From NCBI RefSeq assembly GCF_025995235.1, contig NZ_BAPT01000006.1, positions 62,001-126,000 of the forward strand: a stretch of DNA of 64,000 bases. Reading direction: 5' to 3'. Position 1 is the stretch's first letter, and each line of letters begins with the position of its first letter. This document shows, piece by piece, positions 19,283 through 28,420 of this stretch. The DNA comes from Ameyamaea chiangmaiensis (GTDB lineage: Bacteria > Pseudomonadota > Alphaproteobacteria > Acetobacterales > Acetobacteraceae). The translations under genes and the position numbers were made by a program. The notes under the pieces are model-generated. The model was not told the DNA's origin. It saw nothing but the letters and a program-made list of their open reading frames with translations, and did not search any database.

Positions 19283-20496
19283 GGCGTCCCCTCCACCCCG
19301 GCGGGCAGCGTTCGTTCGCGGCGCGTCGACCATGGCATGACCAGCAGGAAGTGGCCGTAATACACCAGCGTCGCAATCCGCCCCACGATCATCCAGATGC
19401 CCTCGGCATGATGGCGGCCAACAAGCCCCAGCGTGACGAACGCCACCACCAGTCCGACAATCCCCAGACGATACACCGGGCGATAGCGCGCCGAGCGCAC
19501 CGGCGAGGTGTCGAGCCACGGTGCCAGAAACAGCAGCCCGATCGCCCCGACCGACACGACCAGCCCCCCGAACTTCGACGGAACCGACTGAAGGATGCCG
19601 TAGAACGGCAGGAAGTACCACTCGGGCTCGATATCGGCGGGGGTGTGCATCGGGTTGGCCGGGCGATAGTTCTCCGGCTCGGCCACGATCGCGGGGAAGA
19701 AGAACACCAGCACCGCGAACACCGTGATGAACAAAACCAGTCCGGCCGCATCCTTGGCCGAGTAATAGGGGTGGAACGGCACGGTCGCGGCCGGCGGCTC
19801 GATACCCTTGGGGTTGCCCGATCCGGCGACGTGCAGCACCGCCACATGCACCACCACCACGCCCAGCACCGCAAACGCCATGAAGAAATGCAAAATGAAC
19901 AGGCGGTGCAGCGATACGTCGCCCGGCGCATCACCGCCTTGCAGGAAATGCTCCAGCCAGCCGCCGATGCCCGGCACGGCGCCGACCGCCTTGCCGACCA
20001 CGTCCGCCCCCCAATAGGACATCTGCCCCCACGGCAGCACGTAACCCGCGAACGCCGTCAGCATCACCATGCACAGCAGCACGAGGCCCGTGATCCACAG
20101 CAGTTCGCGCGGCTGTTTGTACGAGCCGTAATAGAGGCCGCGAAACAGATGGATATACAGGGCGGCCATGAACAGGCTTGCCCCGGTCATGTGAATGGAC
20201 CGCAAGAGCCACCCGCTGGGCACCTGCCGGTCGATGGCCTCGACCGAGGCGAACGCGTCCGCGGCCGATGGCGTGTAGTGAATGGCCAGGAACAGCCCCG
20301 TCGCCAGCATCACCATCAGCACCACCGTCAGGATCGCGCCGAAATTCCACAGCCAGTTCAGGTTCGCCGGCATGCGGTAGGTGATGTATTCCGCGCGAAA
20401 CCCGGTCAGGACGGGCAGGCGGCGATCGATCCAGCCCGCGACCCCGGTATAGGTCACGGTCTGGCGGGTCTCGTGCAGGTCTGTGTTCTTCGCCAC
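19279..20496 (-). CDS. petB: Cytochrome b of the bc1 complex
   Basis: 405 residues with eight membrane helices. Both haem-ligand pairs are present: His in FLAIHYTP and HMTGASLFMAALYIHLFRG (helix B), and LFILHFFMAF with VVHVAVLHVAGSGNP (helix D). The Qo-site PEWY sequence is intact in IEPEWYFLPFYGIL. All catalytic landmarks for quinol oxidation and proton-motive Q-cycle activity are kept. It starts the operon petB-petC-mtnP; no Rieske iron-sulphur gene precedes it, and the upstream space is taken by divergent hemF. Confidence 0.96.
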   Translation of the reverse strand: MAKNTDLHETRQTVTYTGVAGWIDRRLPVLTGFRAEYITYRMPANLNWLWNFGAILTVVLMVMLATGLFLAIHYTPSAADAFASVEAIDRQVPSGWLLRSIHMTGASLFMAALYIHLFRGLYYGSYKQPRELLWITGLVLLCMVMLTAFAGYVLPWGQMSYWGADVVGKAVGAVPGIGGWLEHFLQGGDAPGDVSLHRLFILHFFMAFAVLGVVVVHVAVLHVAGSGNPKGIEPPAATVPFHPYYSAKDAAGLVLFITVFAVLVFFFPAIVAEPENYRPANPMHTPADIEPEWYFLPFYGILQSVPSKFGGLVVSVGAIGLLFLAPWLDTSPVRSARYRPVYRLGIVGLVVAFVTLGLVGRHHAEGIWMIVGRIATLVYYGHFLLVMPWSTRRERTLPAGVEGTP

Positions 20497-20698
20497 CGGA
20501 TCGCCTGGTCCTTATGGGTTTGCATGCCCGGGATGCGGGCGTCTGGGGTTGTCACGGCGCGCCCACGCGGACGCGCGCCGTCTGCAACGCTCCCTCTAGC
20601 CGATTCCGGCACGATGGGTAATGTCTCCTTGCATAAAAGGGCAAGAGCGGGCACCCGTAACCCCCGTTCCGCCCCAGCCCAGCGAGACACGCGCACCC

Positions 20699-21610
20699 AT
20701 GACGCCCCCCACACGCCCCACCCTTCCGCACGATACGCTGCGCCCGGAAGCACGTGCCTGGTTCGAAAACCTGCGCGACCGGATCTGCGCGGCGTTCGAG
20801 GCGATCGAGGACGAGGCCGTGACGGCCGGAAGTCCGGTGCTGAACCGCACCGAGGCCGGGCGCTTCGAACGCACGCCCTGGACCCGCGACCCCAACCCCG
20901 ACGGCACCCCTGGCGGTGGCGGCGTGATGAGCCTGATGCGCGGCCGCGTGTTCGAAAAGGTGGGCGTCAACGTCTCGACCGTCGAGGGGGAATTCAGCCC
21001 CGAATTCCGTGCCGCCATACCCGGCGCGGCCGAGGATCCGCGCTTTTTCGCGACAGGCATCAGTCTGGTCGCGCACATGGCCAATCCGCTGGTCCCCGCC
21101 GCGCATTTCAACACGCGCATGATCGTCACCACCACGGGCTGGTTCGGCGGCGGTGGCGACATCACCCCGATGTTCCCCGACGCGGACGAGGCACAAGCCG
21201 ACGCGCGCGCGTTCCACGCCGCGTTCGAGCGCGCCTGCGCGGCCCATGATCCGGCGTATTATCCCCGCTTCAAGGAGTGGTGCGACCGTTATTTCTTCCT
21301 GCCGCACCGGGGGGAACCGCGCGGTCTGGGCGGGATTTTCTATGACCGCCTCGACACCGGGGACGCGGACGCGGATTTCGCCTTCACGCGCGATGTCGGC
21401 CTGGCGTTCCTGGAGGCCTATCCCGCCATCGTGCGCGGCCGGGTGATGACGCCCTGGACGCCCGAACAGCGCGAGGCGCAGCTGGTGCGGCGCGGACGCT
21501 ACGTCGAATTCAACCTGATCCATGATCGCGGCACGCTGTTCGGACTGAAGACCGGCGGCAACACCGAAGCCATCCTCATGAGCCTGCCGCCCGAGGTCCG
21601 CTGGCCCTGA
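20699..21610 (+). CDS. hemF: Oxygen-dependent coproporphyrinogen III oxidase
   Basis: Start at ATG 20699 gives 303 residues, the normal HemF length. Recognisable stretches are the N-terminal FENLRDRICAAFEAIED, WTRDPNPDGTPGGGGVMSLMRGRVFEKVGVNVS, MANPLVPAAHFNTRM, TTGWFGGGGDITPMFPD, FKEWCDRYFFLPHRGEPRGLGGIFYDRLD and the conserved end RYVEFNLIHDRGTLFGLKTGGNTEAILMSLPP. The cytosolic enzyme decarboxylates coproporphyrinogen III twice using O2 in haem synthesis. Divergent from petB, so the shared ~200-base region may balance haem supply and bc1. Confidence 0.95.
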   Translation: MTPPTRPTLPHDTLRPEARAWFENLRDRICAAFEAIEDEAVTAGSPVLNRTEAGRFERTPWTRDPNPDGTPGGGGVMSLMRGRVFEKVGVNVSTVEGEFSPEFRAAIPGAAEDPRFFATGISLVAHMANPLVPAAHFNTRMIVTTTGWFGGGGDITPMFPDADEAQADARAFHAAFERACAAHDPAYYPRFKEWCDRYFFLPHRGEPRGLGGIFYDRLDTGDADADFAFTRDVGLAFLEAYPAIVRGRVMTPWTPEQREAQLVRRGRYVEFNLIHDRGTLFGLKTGGNTEAILMSLPPEVRWP

Positions 21611-21755
21611 GGGCGGTCCAGGGTATGCGCGGCACGACTTTCCTGTCCCCTTTTGTGACATAGTTTGCTACAACCGCGCCGCATTTGGGACATTGCGCGC
21701 CCGCTTTCTGGAGTTTCCTCGAAAGGACAGGTTTTGCCCCGAACCGATCGACACC

Positions 21756-22880
21756 ATGCCGTCTGACACACCCAACCGGCCCCGATCGCCACTCTCCCGC
21801 CGCCATCTTCTGCGCCTGGGCGCACTTGGGGCGGTTGTCATGCCCGTAGCGGCCGCGCGTCGCGCGACCGCCCGCGGCCACGCTGGCGACATGCTGGTCG
21901 CGCCGTCGGGCGATATCGCAAGTCCCGCCCTGATCGTGGGCGGTGGACGCGACAGCAAGGTGGCGCACTGGGCCGACACCCTGTCCGACCCGTTGACGCA
22001 GGCCCTCAAGGCACCGCAGCCCATCGACATCACCACCAGCAGCGGACGCGACGGCGTTACGGCGGCCAACCTGTTCGACGCGCGCGTGACGCCCGATGGC
22101 AATACCGCCCTGATCGTTCCGGGATCGGCGATCCTGGCCTCGCTTGCCGGTGATGCACGTGTTCATTTCGATTTCAGCCGCTGGGTGCCTTTGATCGTCG
22201 GTCAGGCCGATACGATCGTGATCGGGCGGGCGGATTTCCATCGCTCGCTGCGCAATCTTCTGCGGGACCGGCCGGTGCGCGTGGGCGTCTCGACGCCGAC
22301 CGGACTCGAACTTCCGACACTGGTGGCGCTGTCGCTGCTGGGTGTGCGTCCCGTACCGGTCGCGGGACTGGCGACGCCCGAGTCCGCGCTGGACGCGCTC
22401 AACACCAATGCCGTGGACGTCATCCAGGTGCCCCGCGCCGCCGTGCCGGACGATCGTCTGGCGCAACTGGCGCAGGCCGGTTATCCCGCGCTGTTCACGC
22501 TCGAGCGGTCGGGCGCGGCCGCCGACAACAACGCGGCCGCCAGCAGCCTGCCATCCTTTCCGGCATTTTATGGCCAGTTCCACAGCCGCCCGCCACAGGC
22601 CCCGCTGGCCAACGGGCTGCGTGCGATTTCGATCGCGGCCTCCACGTCGCTGGCCGTGGTCCTGCCGATGCTGACCACGCCCTCACTGGTCGCGGAGTGG
22701 CGGTTCGCCACGCACGCCGCGTGCGCCACCCTGGAACGCGAGGCCGCGCGCGAGGGGATGAGCCTGTATACCGGCCAGAACGGCGCCACGGCCTATGCCG
22801 ACGCCAACCCCGATCTGACGGCCCAACTGGCGATCAAGCGCTGGATCGCGGCGCGCGAGCCTGAGTGGCGCATGGGGTGA
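21756..22880 (+). CDS. TAT-exported Bug/TctC-like substrate-binding protein
   Basis: About 374 residues. The N-terminus has a twin-arginine signal (SRRHLLRLGALGAVVMPVAAARRATA). The mature protein follows the TctC/Bug plan in outline: a first domain ending NTALIVPGSAILASL, then FDFSRWVPLIVGQADTIVIG, PVRVGVSTPTGLELPTLVAL and NTNAVDVIQVPR. Bug proteins capture carboxylates or amides in the periplasm for TctAB transporters, but no TctAB genes are nearby. Similarity is structural and moderate, so the call is tentative. Confidence 0.55.
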   Translation: MPSDTPNRPRSPLSRRHLLRLGALGAVVMPVAAARRATARGHAGDMLVAPSGDIASPALIVGGGRDSKVAHWADTLSDPLTQALKAPQPIDITTSSGRDGVTAANLFDARVTPDGNTALIVPGSAILASLAGDARVHFDFSRWVPLIVGQADTIVIGRADFHRSLRNLLRDRPVRVGVSTPTGLELPTLVALSLLGVRPVPVAGLATPESALDALNTNAVDVIQVPRAAVPDDRLAQLAQAGYPALFTLERSGAAADNNAAASSLPSFPAFYGQFHSRPPQAPLANGLRAISIAASTSLAVVLPMLTTPSLVAEWRFATHAACATLEREAAREGMSLYTGQNGATAYADANPDLTAQLAIKRWIAAREPEWRMG

Positions 22881-22888
22881 AAGCCCCC

Positions 22889-22916
22889 GGCACGACCGTC
22901 GTCGGACGGTCGTGCC
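22889..22916 (+). terminator. Strong hairpin after the Bug-like gene
   Basis: A perfect 12-bp stem, GGCACGACCGTC with GACGGTCGTGCC, closes a four-base loop nine bases after the stop codon. No T-run follows, but the stem is the strongest in the region and likely ends the transcript. Confidence 0.6.
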
Positions 22917-22990
22917 GCGATGGCGGGTCGCGTGCCCCAACGCCCCGAAACCCGGCCTGCCGGTATGCCCGCACGGTCGTGGTGATGGAA

Positions 22991-23010
22991 TGTTTCCACA
23001 CGGAACCATA
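22991..23010. promoter_or_regulatory. TTTCC...GGAAC inverted repeat upstream of the second TonB receptor
   Basis: TGTTTCCACACGGAACCATA contains the inverted repeat TTTCC-ACAC-GGAAC. Very similar sites lie in the LysR/amidase (35246-35265) and acdS/acdR (40541-40558) intergenic regions. The site is about 130 bases before the receptor start and surrounded by AT-richer DNA. Confidence 0.4.
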
Positions 23011-23137
23011 AGTTACTACGACACCGAAACGTTTGCCCCTACCCTCTGACGTGCGGTGGCCTGTCCCGCCGCGCAACGCTTACCGGACCGTCGCCCGCGC
23101 TGGCGCCACCGTCCGAAGTAGAGGGGAGAATGCGCTG

Positions 23138-25669
23138 ATGCGCCTTGATCGGTTCCGTGACGGCCAGACGACCCTGCAAGCAGTCGGCTTGGCCCTGACG
23201 GTGCTCGGGCCGCGGACATCCCTTGTGCGCATGAGCAAGCGGCTGGCCTGCACCACCATTCTGGCCAGCGCCGTCTATACCTATGGTATCGGAACGGCGA
23301 CTCCTGCCAGAGCGGCCCAGCCAGACCATCGCTCACCTGCGAATAGTCACGCACGCGCCACACAGACGCCCAAACGGCACGCTGTTGCGCACCCTGCGCC
23401 TCCTGCCAACGAGGACGTCACCGTAACGGGCGGCATTCATTCCTCAACCGGTGTCACAAACACCACACCGGGTGGCGGCATGCTGGCGGTGCAAACTGCA
23501 CCTAAATCCATCAGTGCCGTGACACGCGACTTTATTGCCAAACGTCCATCGAATACGACCCCGCTCGCGCTGCTGGCGTCCATGCCGGCCGTGGCATATG
23601 CCCGCAGCGATCCGTACGGCCAGGTGTCCGGGAACCTGACCATTCGTGGCATGAACAATACGCAAATCGGCATGTTGGTCGATGGAGTACCGTTGATCGA
23701 CAACATCTACCTCGGTGTCGATCCGGTTGGACAGAGCCCCGATTCAGAAAACATTACATCTGTAGCGGTCATTGAAGGATCGCCGGATATTTCCAGCCCC
23801 AATTACAACGCCGTTGGTGCCGAAATCCGAACGACTGTCCGCGACCCCTCGCATCATATGGGCGGGATGCTGGAATCCAGTTATGGCACCTATAACATGA
23901 AGAAAGAATTCGTGCGTTTCGACACGGGTGAGATCGGTCACACAGGAATTCGTGCGTTCGCTTCTTATTCTTACTCGTACAACCAATTTTGGCAGACACC
24001 TGGCTCTCTTGCACGCCACCATGTCGATGCGAAACTGGTCAAAGAGTGGGGTCACGACAACAAGGCGACAGTCGACTTCTTCTGGGGAAGCTATTCAACT
24101 GCCGGAATCAACGGCAATGGCGGCAAGACCCCTACAAAGGCCGCGTTTGAAGCCGACGGCACATCATCGTTGTACTACAATACGGACTATACCGCTGGGA
24201 CGGGCAGCTACTGGCAGCTCGTGCGGCGCCGTAACTCGACCATGTCCATTGCGGCGCCGGTGCACCTTCATCTTGCCAAGGGCCTCAGTTGGGACGTAAC
24301 ACCGTATTTCGTCAGTATCATCAAAGACGCCAACTACCCCGAAGCCATCAGCCCGACCAACAGCTATTACGGAACGGAAAAACTTGCTCCCCTCAGCCTG
24401 CCCGACGTGGGGGCTAATGGCAAACAGACTGTAGAAGTTGTCGACCCTCAATATCAGTCTCAGCTTGCACTTATGAACGGACTGACATGGACGTACGGAC
24501 GCAACACGTTCAGAGCTGGCTACATGTACTCCTATCTGAACTCCACCGAACGCGCTAATTATGCCGCAGCCAGTGCTCAAGGCCTACCGGCGAACGCCTG
24601 GGGTCGCTACGGCGTGACGGACTCTCTTGGGCGCGTAATTTCTGGCTGGGACATCGTGTACAGGCAGCAGCTGAATGCGCTGTATCTCGATGACACTCTT
24701 AAATTCTTTCATGATCGGCTTAAAATCAATGCTGGCTTCAAGGAAGTCATGATGCAACGCTGGGTCAGCAACCTGATCCCAGGGGCAAACCCTTACAAGA
24801 ACGGTGGTAACTACGCTGTGCCCCTGCCGCAGTTCTCGGCCAGCTTCGACATCACACCCAATGACCAAATTTACATTAACGGCACGACAGCCTTCAAAGC
24901 ACCCGACCGCAGTGAAGCCTACATCGACATCTATGATGCGTCCTCGCCCAATCCAATTCAGTCGCACCCCGAGAATATTAAACCCGAATATTCCATTGGC
25001 GAAGAAATTGGCTACCGCCACAAGGGGCTCGTGAACGTCTATGTTGCCGGGTTTAATTACAACCTGACCAACCATGACGTTCTGTCCACGTCTTATGTGA
25101 ACGGCGCATTAGTGAATGCTCCGATTAATTTGGGTGGTGTCACCACCCGTGGCGCCCAGATTGAGTTGGGTATGCGCCCGTGGCATCACTTCAGCCCGTA
25201 TTTATCGGGTGCCTATGTTCATGCCATCACGAACAACAATTTCCGCAAAAACGGAGATTTGCTGCAAACAGCCGGCAAAACTCTGGTCAACACCCCGACC
25301 TGGACGGGTGCAATCGGACTTTCCTATGATAACGGTACGTATTTCGGTACTTTCAATCTGAACTATATCGGCAAGCGCTACAGCACATTCATTAACGATG
25401 AAAGCGTGCCGGGCTATGTGACATCTGACATTACGGTTGGTTATCGAATGAAATCTTTCCATATTTCAGGACTTGAAGTGACCCGCCCACAGCTGCAACT
25501 CAACTTCCTTAATATTGGCAATAATATTTACTACGCGGGAGCATCAGGACTGTCCTCCAATGCCAAAACCACAAAGGGTATTTATGGCACGACGATTTCC
25601 GGTTCGGCGCCCACTTACCAAATCGGCGGAGGCTTCGCGATGGTTGGCACGGTAACTGCCGGCTTCTAA
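23138..25669 (+). CDS. TonB-dependent receptor, probable carbohydrate (glycoside) importer
   Basis: 843 residues from ATG 23138, preceded by GAGGGGAG; a second ATG at 23231 starts a classical signal peptide (MSKRLACTTILASA...ARAA) but has no ribosome site. The plug domain holds APKSISAVTRDFI, NLTIRGMNNTQIGMLVDGVPLID and VAVIEGSPDISSPNYNAVGAEI. The rest is outer-membrane barrel ending GTVTAGF with a terminal Phe. Base composition from about 23.4 kb is visibly AT-richer than the flanks. The adjacent secreted GH3 glucosidase suggests a sugar or glycoside substrate rather than iron (inference). Confidence 0.88.
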   Translation: MRLDRFRDGQTTLQAVGLALTVLGPRTSLVRMSKRLACTTILASAVYTYGIGTATPARAAQPDHRSPANSHARATQTPKRHAVAHPAPPANEDVTVTGGIHSSTGVTNTTPGGGMLAVQTAPKSISAVTRDFIAKRPSNTTPLALLASMPAVAYARSDPYGQVSGNLTIRGMNNTQIGMLVDGVPLIDNIYLGVDPVGQSPDSENITSVAVIEGSPDISSPNYNAVGAEIRTTVRDPSHHMGGMLESSYGTYNMKKEFVRFDTGEIGHTGIRAFASYSYSYNQFWQTPGSLARHHVDAKLVKEWGHDNKATVDFFWGSYSTAGINGNGGKTPTKAAFEADGTSSLYYNTDYTAGTGSYWQLVRRRNSTMSIAAPVHLHLAKGLSWDVTPYFVSIIKDANYPEAISPTNSYYGTEKLAPLSLPDVGANGKQTVEVVDPQYQSQLALMNGLTWTYGRNTFRAGYMYSYLNSTERANYAAASAQGLPANAWGRYGVTDSLGRVISGWDIVYRQQLNALYLDDTLKFFHDRLKINAGFKEVMMQRWVSNLIPGANPYKNGGNYAVPLPQFSASFDITPNDQIYINGTTAFKAPDRSEAYIDIYDASSPNPIQSHPENIKPEYSIGEEIGYRHKGLVNVYVAGFNYNLTNHDVLSTSYVNGALVNAPINLGGVTTRGAQIELGMRPWHHFSPYLSGAYVHAITNNNFRKNGDLLQTAGKTLVNTPTWTGAIGLSYDNGTYFGTFNLNYIGKRYSTFINDESVPGYVTSDITVGYRMKSFHISGLEVTRPQLQLNFLNIGNNIYYAGASGLSSNAKTTKGIYGTTISGSAPTYQIGGGFAMVGTVTAGF

Positions 25670-25697
25670 CATTCACCGCAAGGCTTTATAAATCCAG

Positions 25698-25735
25698 GGC
25701 CCTGCCGAGCGGAGAAATCTCCTTCAGGCAGGGCC
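25698..25735 (+). other. Two-tier stem-loop between receptor and GH3 genes
   Basis: An outer 9-bp stem GGCCCTGCC (25698-25706) pairs with GGCAGGGCC (25727-25735) and encloses a small inner stem GGAG/CTCC (25711-25714, 25719-25722). No T-run follows and the GH3 ribosome site begins within ten bases. It could protect or attenuate the message between the two genes. Confidence 0.5.
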
Positions 25736-25756
25736 TATGCTGAGGAATACGTATCA

Positions 25757-27964
25757 TTGCGTTCAAATGCCATTAAATACGCCTTCCTTTCGCTACCGTT
25801 CAGCGTCTCCCTTCTGAGCATAGCTGGCACTCCGGCCAGTGCCGGGGCGCCCGTTGAAGCTTGGAAAGACCATACCCGTTCGCCTGATGCCCGTGCATCG
25901 GCACTTGTCTCCGCCATGACAACCGATGAAAAGCTACGTTTGGCCCAAACCGCCAACGGGACCACGGCTTACGGTGTCGTCGCACCGCCTGAGGCACTGC
26001 AATCTGCAGCTTACCTGGCACCCAATACACGCCTTTCCATTCCTGCATTAATTGAGACCAATGCAGGTCTTGGCATCTCACGTCGTTACGATACAGGCGC
26101 AATCGCACTTCCCTCTGGCGAATCCATGGCAGCGTCGTGGTCCATGGATACCTCACGCGAAGCCGGCGTCATGATTGGTGATGAAGCACGCCGCCTTGGT
26201 TTTAATGTGCTACTTGCCGGCGGGGTGAATTTGACGCGTGACCCGCGTGGCGGCCGCAACTTTGAATATGCTGGCGAGGATCCGTTACTGGCCGGGTCAA
26301 TAGTCGGTGCTATGATCGATGGCATCCAGTCACAGCATGTTCTATCCACGATCAAGCATTTCGCAGTCAATGACTTCGAAACCAGCCGCATGTTGGCCAG
26401 TTCAAACATCGAGGAAGGTGCGCTTCGCGAGAGCGACCTGCTTGCTTTCGAAATTGGCATCGAGATCGGTCATCCTGGCTCGGTCATGACGAGTTATAAT
26501 CGACTCAATGACACATACACGTCGGAAAATTCTTATCTCCTGACGGATACGCTCAAGCACGACTGGAAATACCCTGGATTCGTCATGGGAGATTGGGGAG
26601 GAACCCACTCCACCACGAGAGCCATGATGGCTGGCCTAGATCAGGAGTCAGCCGGTACCGCCTACGATTCGCGACATTTTTTTGGAGAGCCTCTAAAGGA
26701 GGCTGTTCGGTCTAAAAATATACCGACCTCCCGTATTGATGACGTTGCGCACAGAGTTCTGCGCTCGATGTTTGCTGTAGGACTTTTTGACAACCCGATT
26801 TATCGCCGTCCTCTGGACGTTTCCCACGATAGAGCCGTTGCCCTGACCGTCGCCGAGCAAGGCATCGTCCTACTTAAAAATCAGGACAGTATTCTTCCAC
26901 TCATGTCCGGTCAGAACGTCGCCGTTTTTGGAGGCCACGCCGATCTGGGCGTTCTTGAGGGCGGAGGATCGGCAAATGTGATCCCGATAGGCGGAAACGT
27001 GGCGCCCGATCCGGGCCCCCGCGTCTGGTATGGCCCAAAAACGTACCTCCCAGATCCGCCGGTAAAATGGCTCCGCCAGTTTCAGGAACAGAACAAAGGA
27101 CACGTAACGTACGACGACGGTGCCGATCTGCGACGCGTGTCAGATCTGGCCGCGCACGCCGATGTCGCGATCGTTTTCGTAACCCAATGGTCGCATGAAG
27201 GTGCGGATGCGGCATCCATGACTTTGCCGGACCACCAGGATGCTCTGATTGAGCAGGTTGCACATGCCAATCCTCATACGATCGTTGTCTTGGAAAACAA
27301 CGTTATCCCGGAGATGCCATGGCTGACCAACATCGCCGGTCTTGTCGAAGCGTGGTACCCCGGCTCGGCCGGCGGTGAAGCCATTGCGCGGATTGTCGAC
27401 GGCGATGTGAACCCCTCGGGTCACTTGCCGTTGACGTTTCCGGTGGATACCTCGCAGCTCCCGCGTCCGGAAATACCCGGGGCAGGCTTTGACGATGCGA
27501 TCTCCATCCAGATGAAACAGGACCAGAACGTATTTTACACGGAAGGTTCAGACGTCGGCTATCGATGGATGGAGCGACAAAACCTGAAACCCCAATTCCC
27601 GTTCGGTTTCGGCCTGTCCTACAGTGACTTCGGGATAACGCAGATACATGCAAACGGCCTGCAGGCTTCTGCAACAGCCCTCAACAGATCAAAAAAAGAC
27701 GGCACGACGGTCGTCCAGTTTTATGTCAGACCACCACACGGAACAAAACGTCTGGTGGGTTGGGCGCGTATCTTTCTTGCCGGACATACGTCCCGCGATG
27801 TCACAATTAACATACCTCGCCGCAGCATCGCGCGTTTTGATACACAACGTCATGCGTGGCGGGTAGATGCAGGTGACTACGATGTCTACGCAGGACTGGA
27901 CTCAAGCGACTTGCCAACACACACCATGCTGCACATCAATACAACAGCTTGGCTAGAACCGTAA
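25757..27964 (+). CDS. Secreted glycoside hydrolase family 3 beta-glucosidase
   Basis: 735 residues from a TTG codon with GAGGAA nine bases upstream; the signal peptide (FLSLPFSVSLLSIAGTPASAG) supports this start. The GH3 N-domain is plain: GVNLTRDPRGGRNFEYAGEDPLLAG, STIKHFAVNDFETSR (conserved KH) and the nucleophile Asp in GFVMGDWGGTHST. The second domain starts near GIVLLKNQDSILPL and holds AIVFVTQWSHEGADAASM. A fibronectin-type III-like C-terminal domain ends the protein. It hydrolyses terminal beta-glucosides in the periplasm or outside. Probably co-transcribed with the TonB receptor. Confidence 0.92.
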   Translation: MRSNAIKYAFLSLPFSVSLLSIAGTPASAGAPVEAWKDHTRSPDARASALVSAMTTDEKLRLAQTANGTTAYGVVAPPEALQSAAYLAPNTRLSIPALIETNAGLGISRRYDTGAIALPSGESMAASWSMDTSREAGVMIGDEARRLGFNVLLAGGVNLTRDPRGGRNFEYAGEDPLLAGSIVGAMIDGIQSQHVLSTIKHFAVNDFETSRMLASSNIEEGALRESDLLAFEIGIEIGHPGSVMTSYNRLNDTYTSENSYLLTDTLKHDWKYPGFVMGDWGGTHSTTRAMMAGLDQESAGTAYDSRHFFGEPLKEAVRSKNIPTSRIDDVAHRVLRSMFAVGLFDNPIYRRPLDVSHDRAVALTVAEQGIVLLKNQDSILPLMSGQNVAVFGGHADLGVLEGGGSANVIPIGGNVAPDPGPRVWYGPKTYLPDPPVKWLRQFQEQNKGHVTYDDGADLRRVSDLAAHADVAIVFVTQWSHEGADAASMTLPDHQDALIEQVAHANPHTIVVLENNVIPEMPWLTNIAGLVEAWYPGSAGGEAIARIVDGDVNPSGHLPLTFPVDTSQLPRPEIPGAGFDDAISIQMKQDQNVFYTEGSDVGYRWMERQNLKPQFPFGFGLSYSDFGITQIHANGLQASATALNRSKKDGTTVVQFYVRPPHGTKRLVGWARIFLAGHTSRDVTINIPRRSIARFDTQRHAWRVDAGDYDVYAGLDSSDLPTHTMLHINTTAWLEP

Positions 27965-28020
27965 GGGTGGCTCATGACTATTTGGCACAACTGACAATGT
28001 CCGCAATGTTATCGCCGCCG

Positions 28021-28084
28021 TCAGACATCGGTCAGTAGAAGGTCAATCGTGCAGACTTGCGTGCCCAGAGGATGCATCCCCTCA
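28021..28084 (-). pseudogene. Fragment of a receiver (REC) domain gene
   Basis: On the minus strand this stretch reads CEGMHPLGTQVCTIDLLLTDV, matching EGMRILGTQVGAIDLLLTDV of the hybrid kinase at 31299-33545. The DNA is likewise close to 31584-31643, with most differences at third codon positions. Start, phospho-acceptor-side continuation and end are lost, so it is a relic; weak similarity may continue left to about 28008. Confidence 0.75.
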
Positions 28085-28155
28085 CAGGAACGCTGCCCAC
28101 TAACCAGATCGGTGGCAGCCTTGCGGTGCTCGGCACGGTGACCGCCGGCATCTGA
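28085..28155 (+). pseudogene. 3'-terminal remnant of a TonB-receptor gene
   Basis: The plus strand encodes TNQIGGSLAVLGTVTAGI followed by TGA, matching the last residues of the receptor at 23138-25669 (TYQIGGGFAMVGTVTAGF and stop). Only about 20 codons survive; the barrel and plug are absent. It directly abuts the REC-domain fragment, so two unrelated 3' pieces have been joined. Confidence 0.75.
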
Positions 28156-28420
28156 TCGGCCAGCAGGACTTGGACAATGGGGTGATACCAGCCATCCCGT
28201 TGTTTCGTTTACATATTGCCCCGAATGACTATTGCGTACAGTATCACGCGATGATGCCATTGCCGGATTGATCACGCGTGCCTGTCTGTCGTCTTCCCCT
28301 GCATCCAGCGATGCCGCTACGCTCTGCGTCACAGGGCCACACGACCCGGACGTCTGACCAGACCACACATACGACCACGCCTCTCTCCGCCCGGCACGCT
28401 TCCCATGACAGGAGAGATGT

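Larger units (their letters stand above)
27965..28420. other. 456-base junction holding two gene relics and the next promoter
   Basis: No intact gene is present. The left part (about 28008-28155) contains fragments of a receiver-domain gene and of a TonB-receptor 3' end, listed separately. The right part (28160-28410) has no recognisable coding remnant and ends in the ribosome site ACAGGAGAG of the beta-helix/AAA+ gene, so it presumably contains that gene's promoter. Confidence 0.65.

Noticed and set aside
19159..21249. Plus-strand open frame across petB, petC and hemF
   Set aside because: Overlaps three well-identified genes in other frames and has no recognisable domain.
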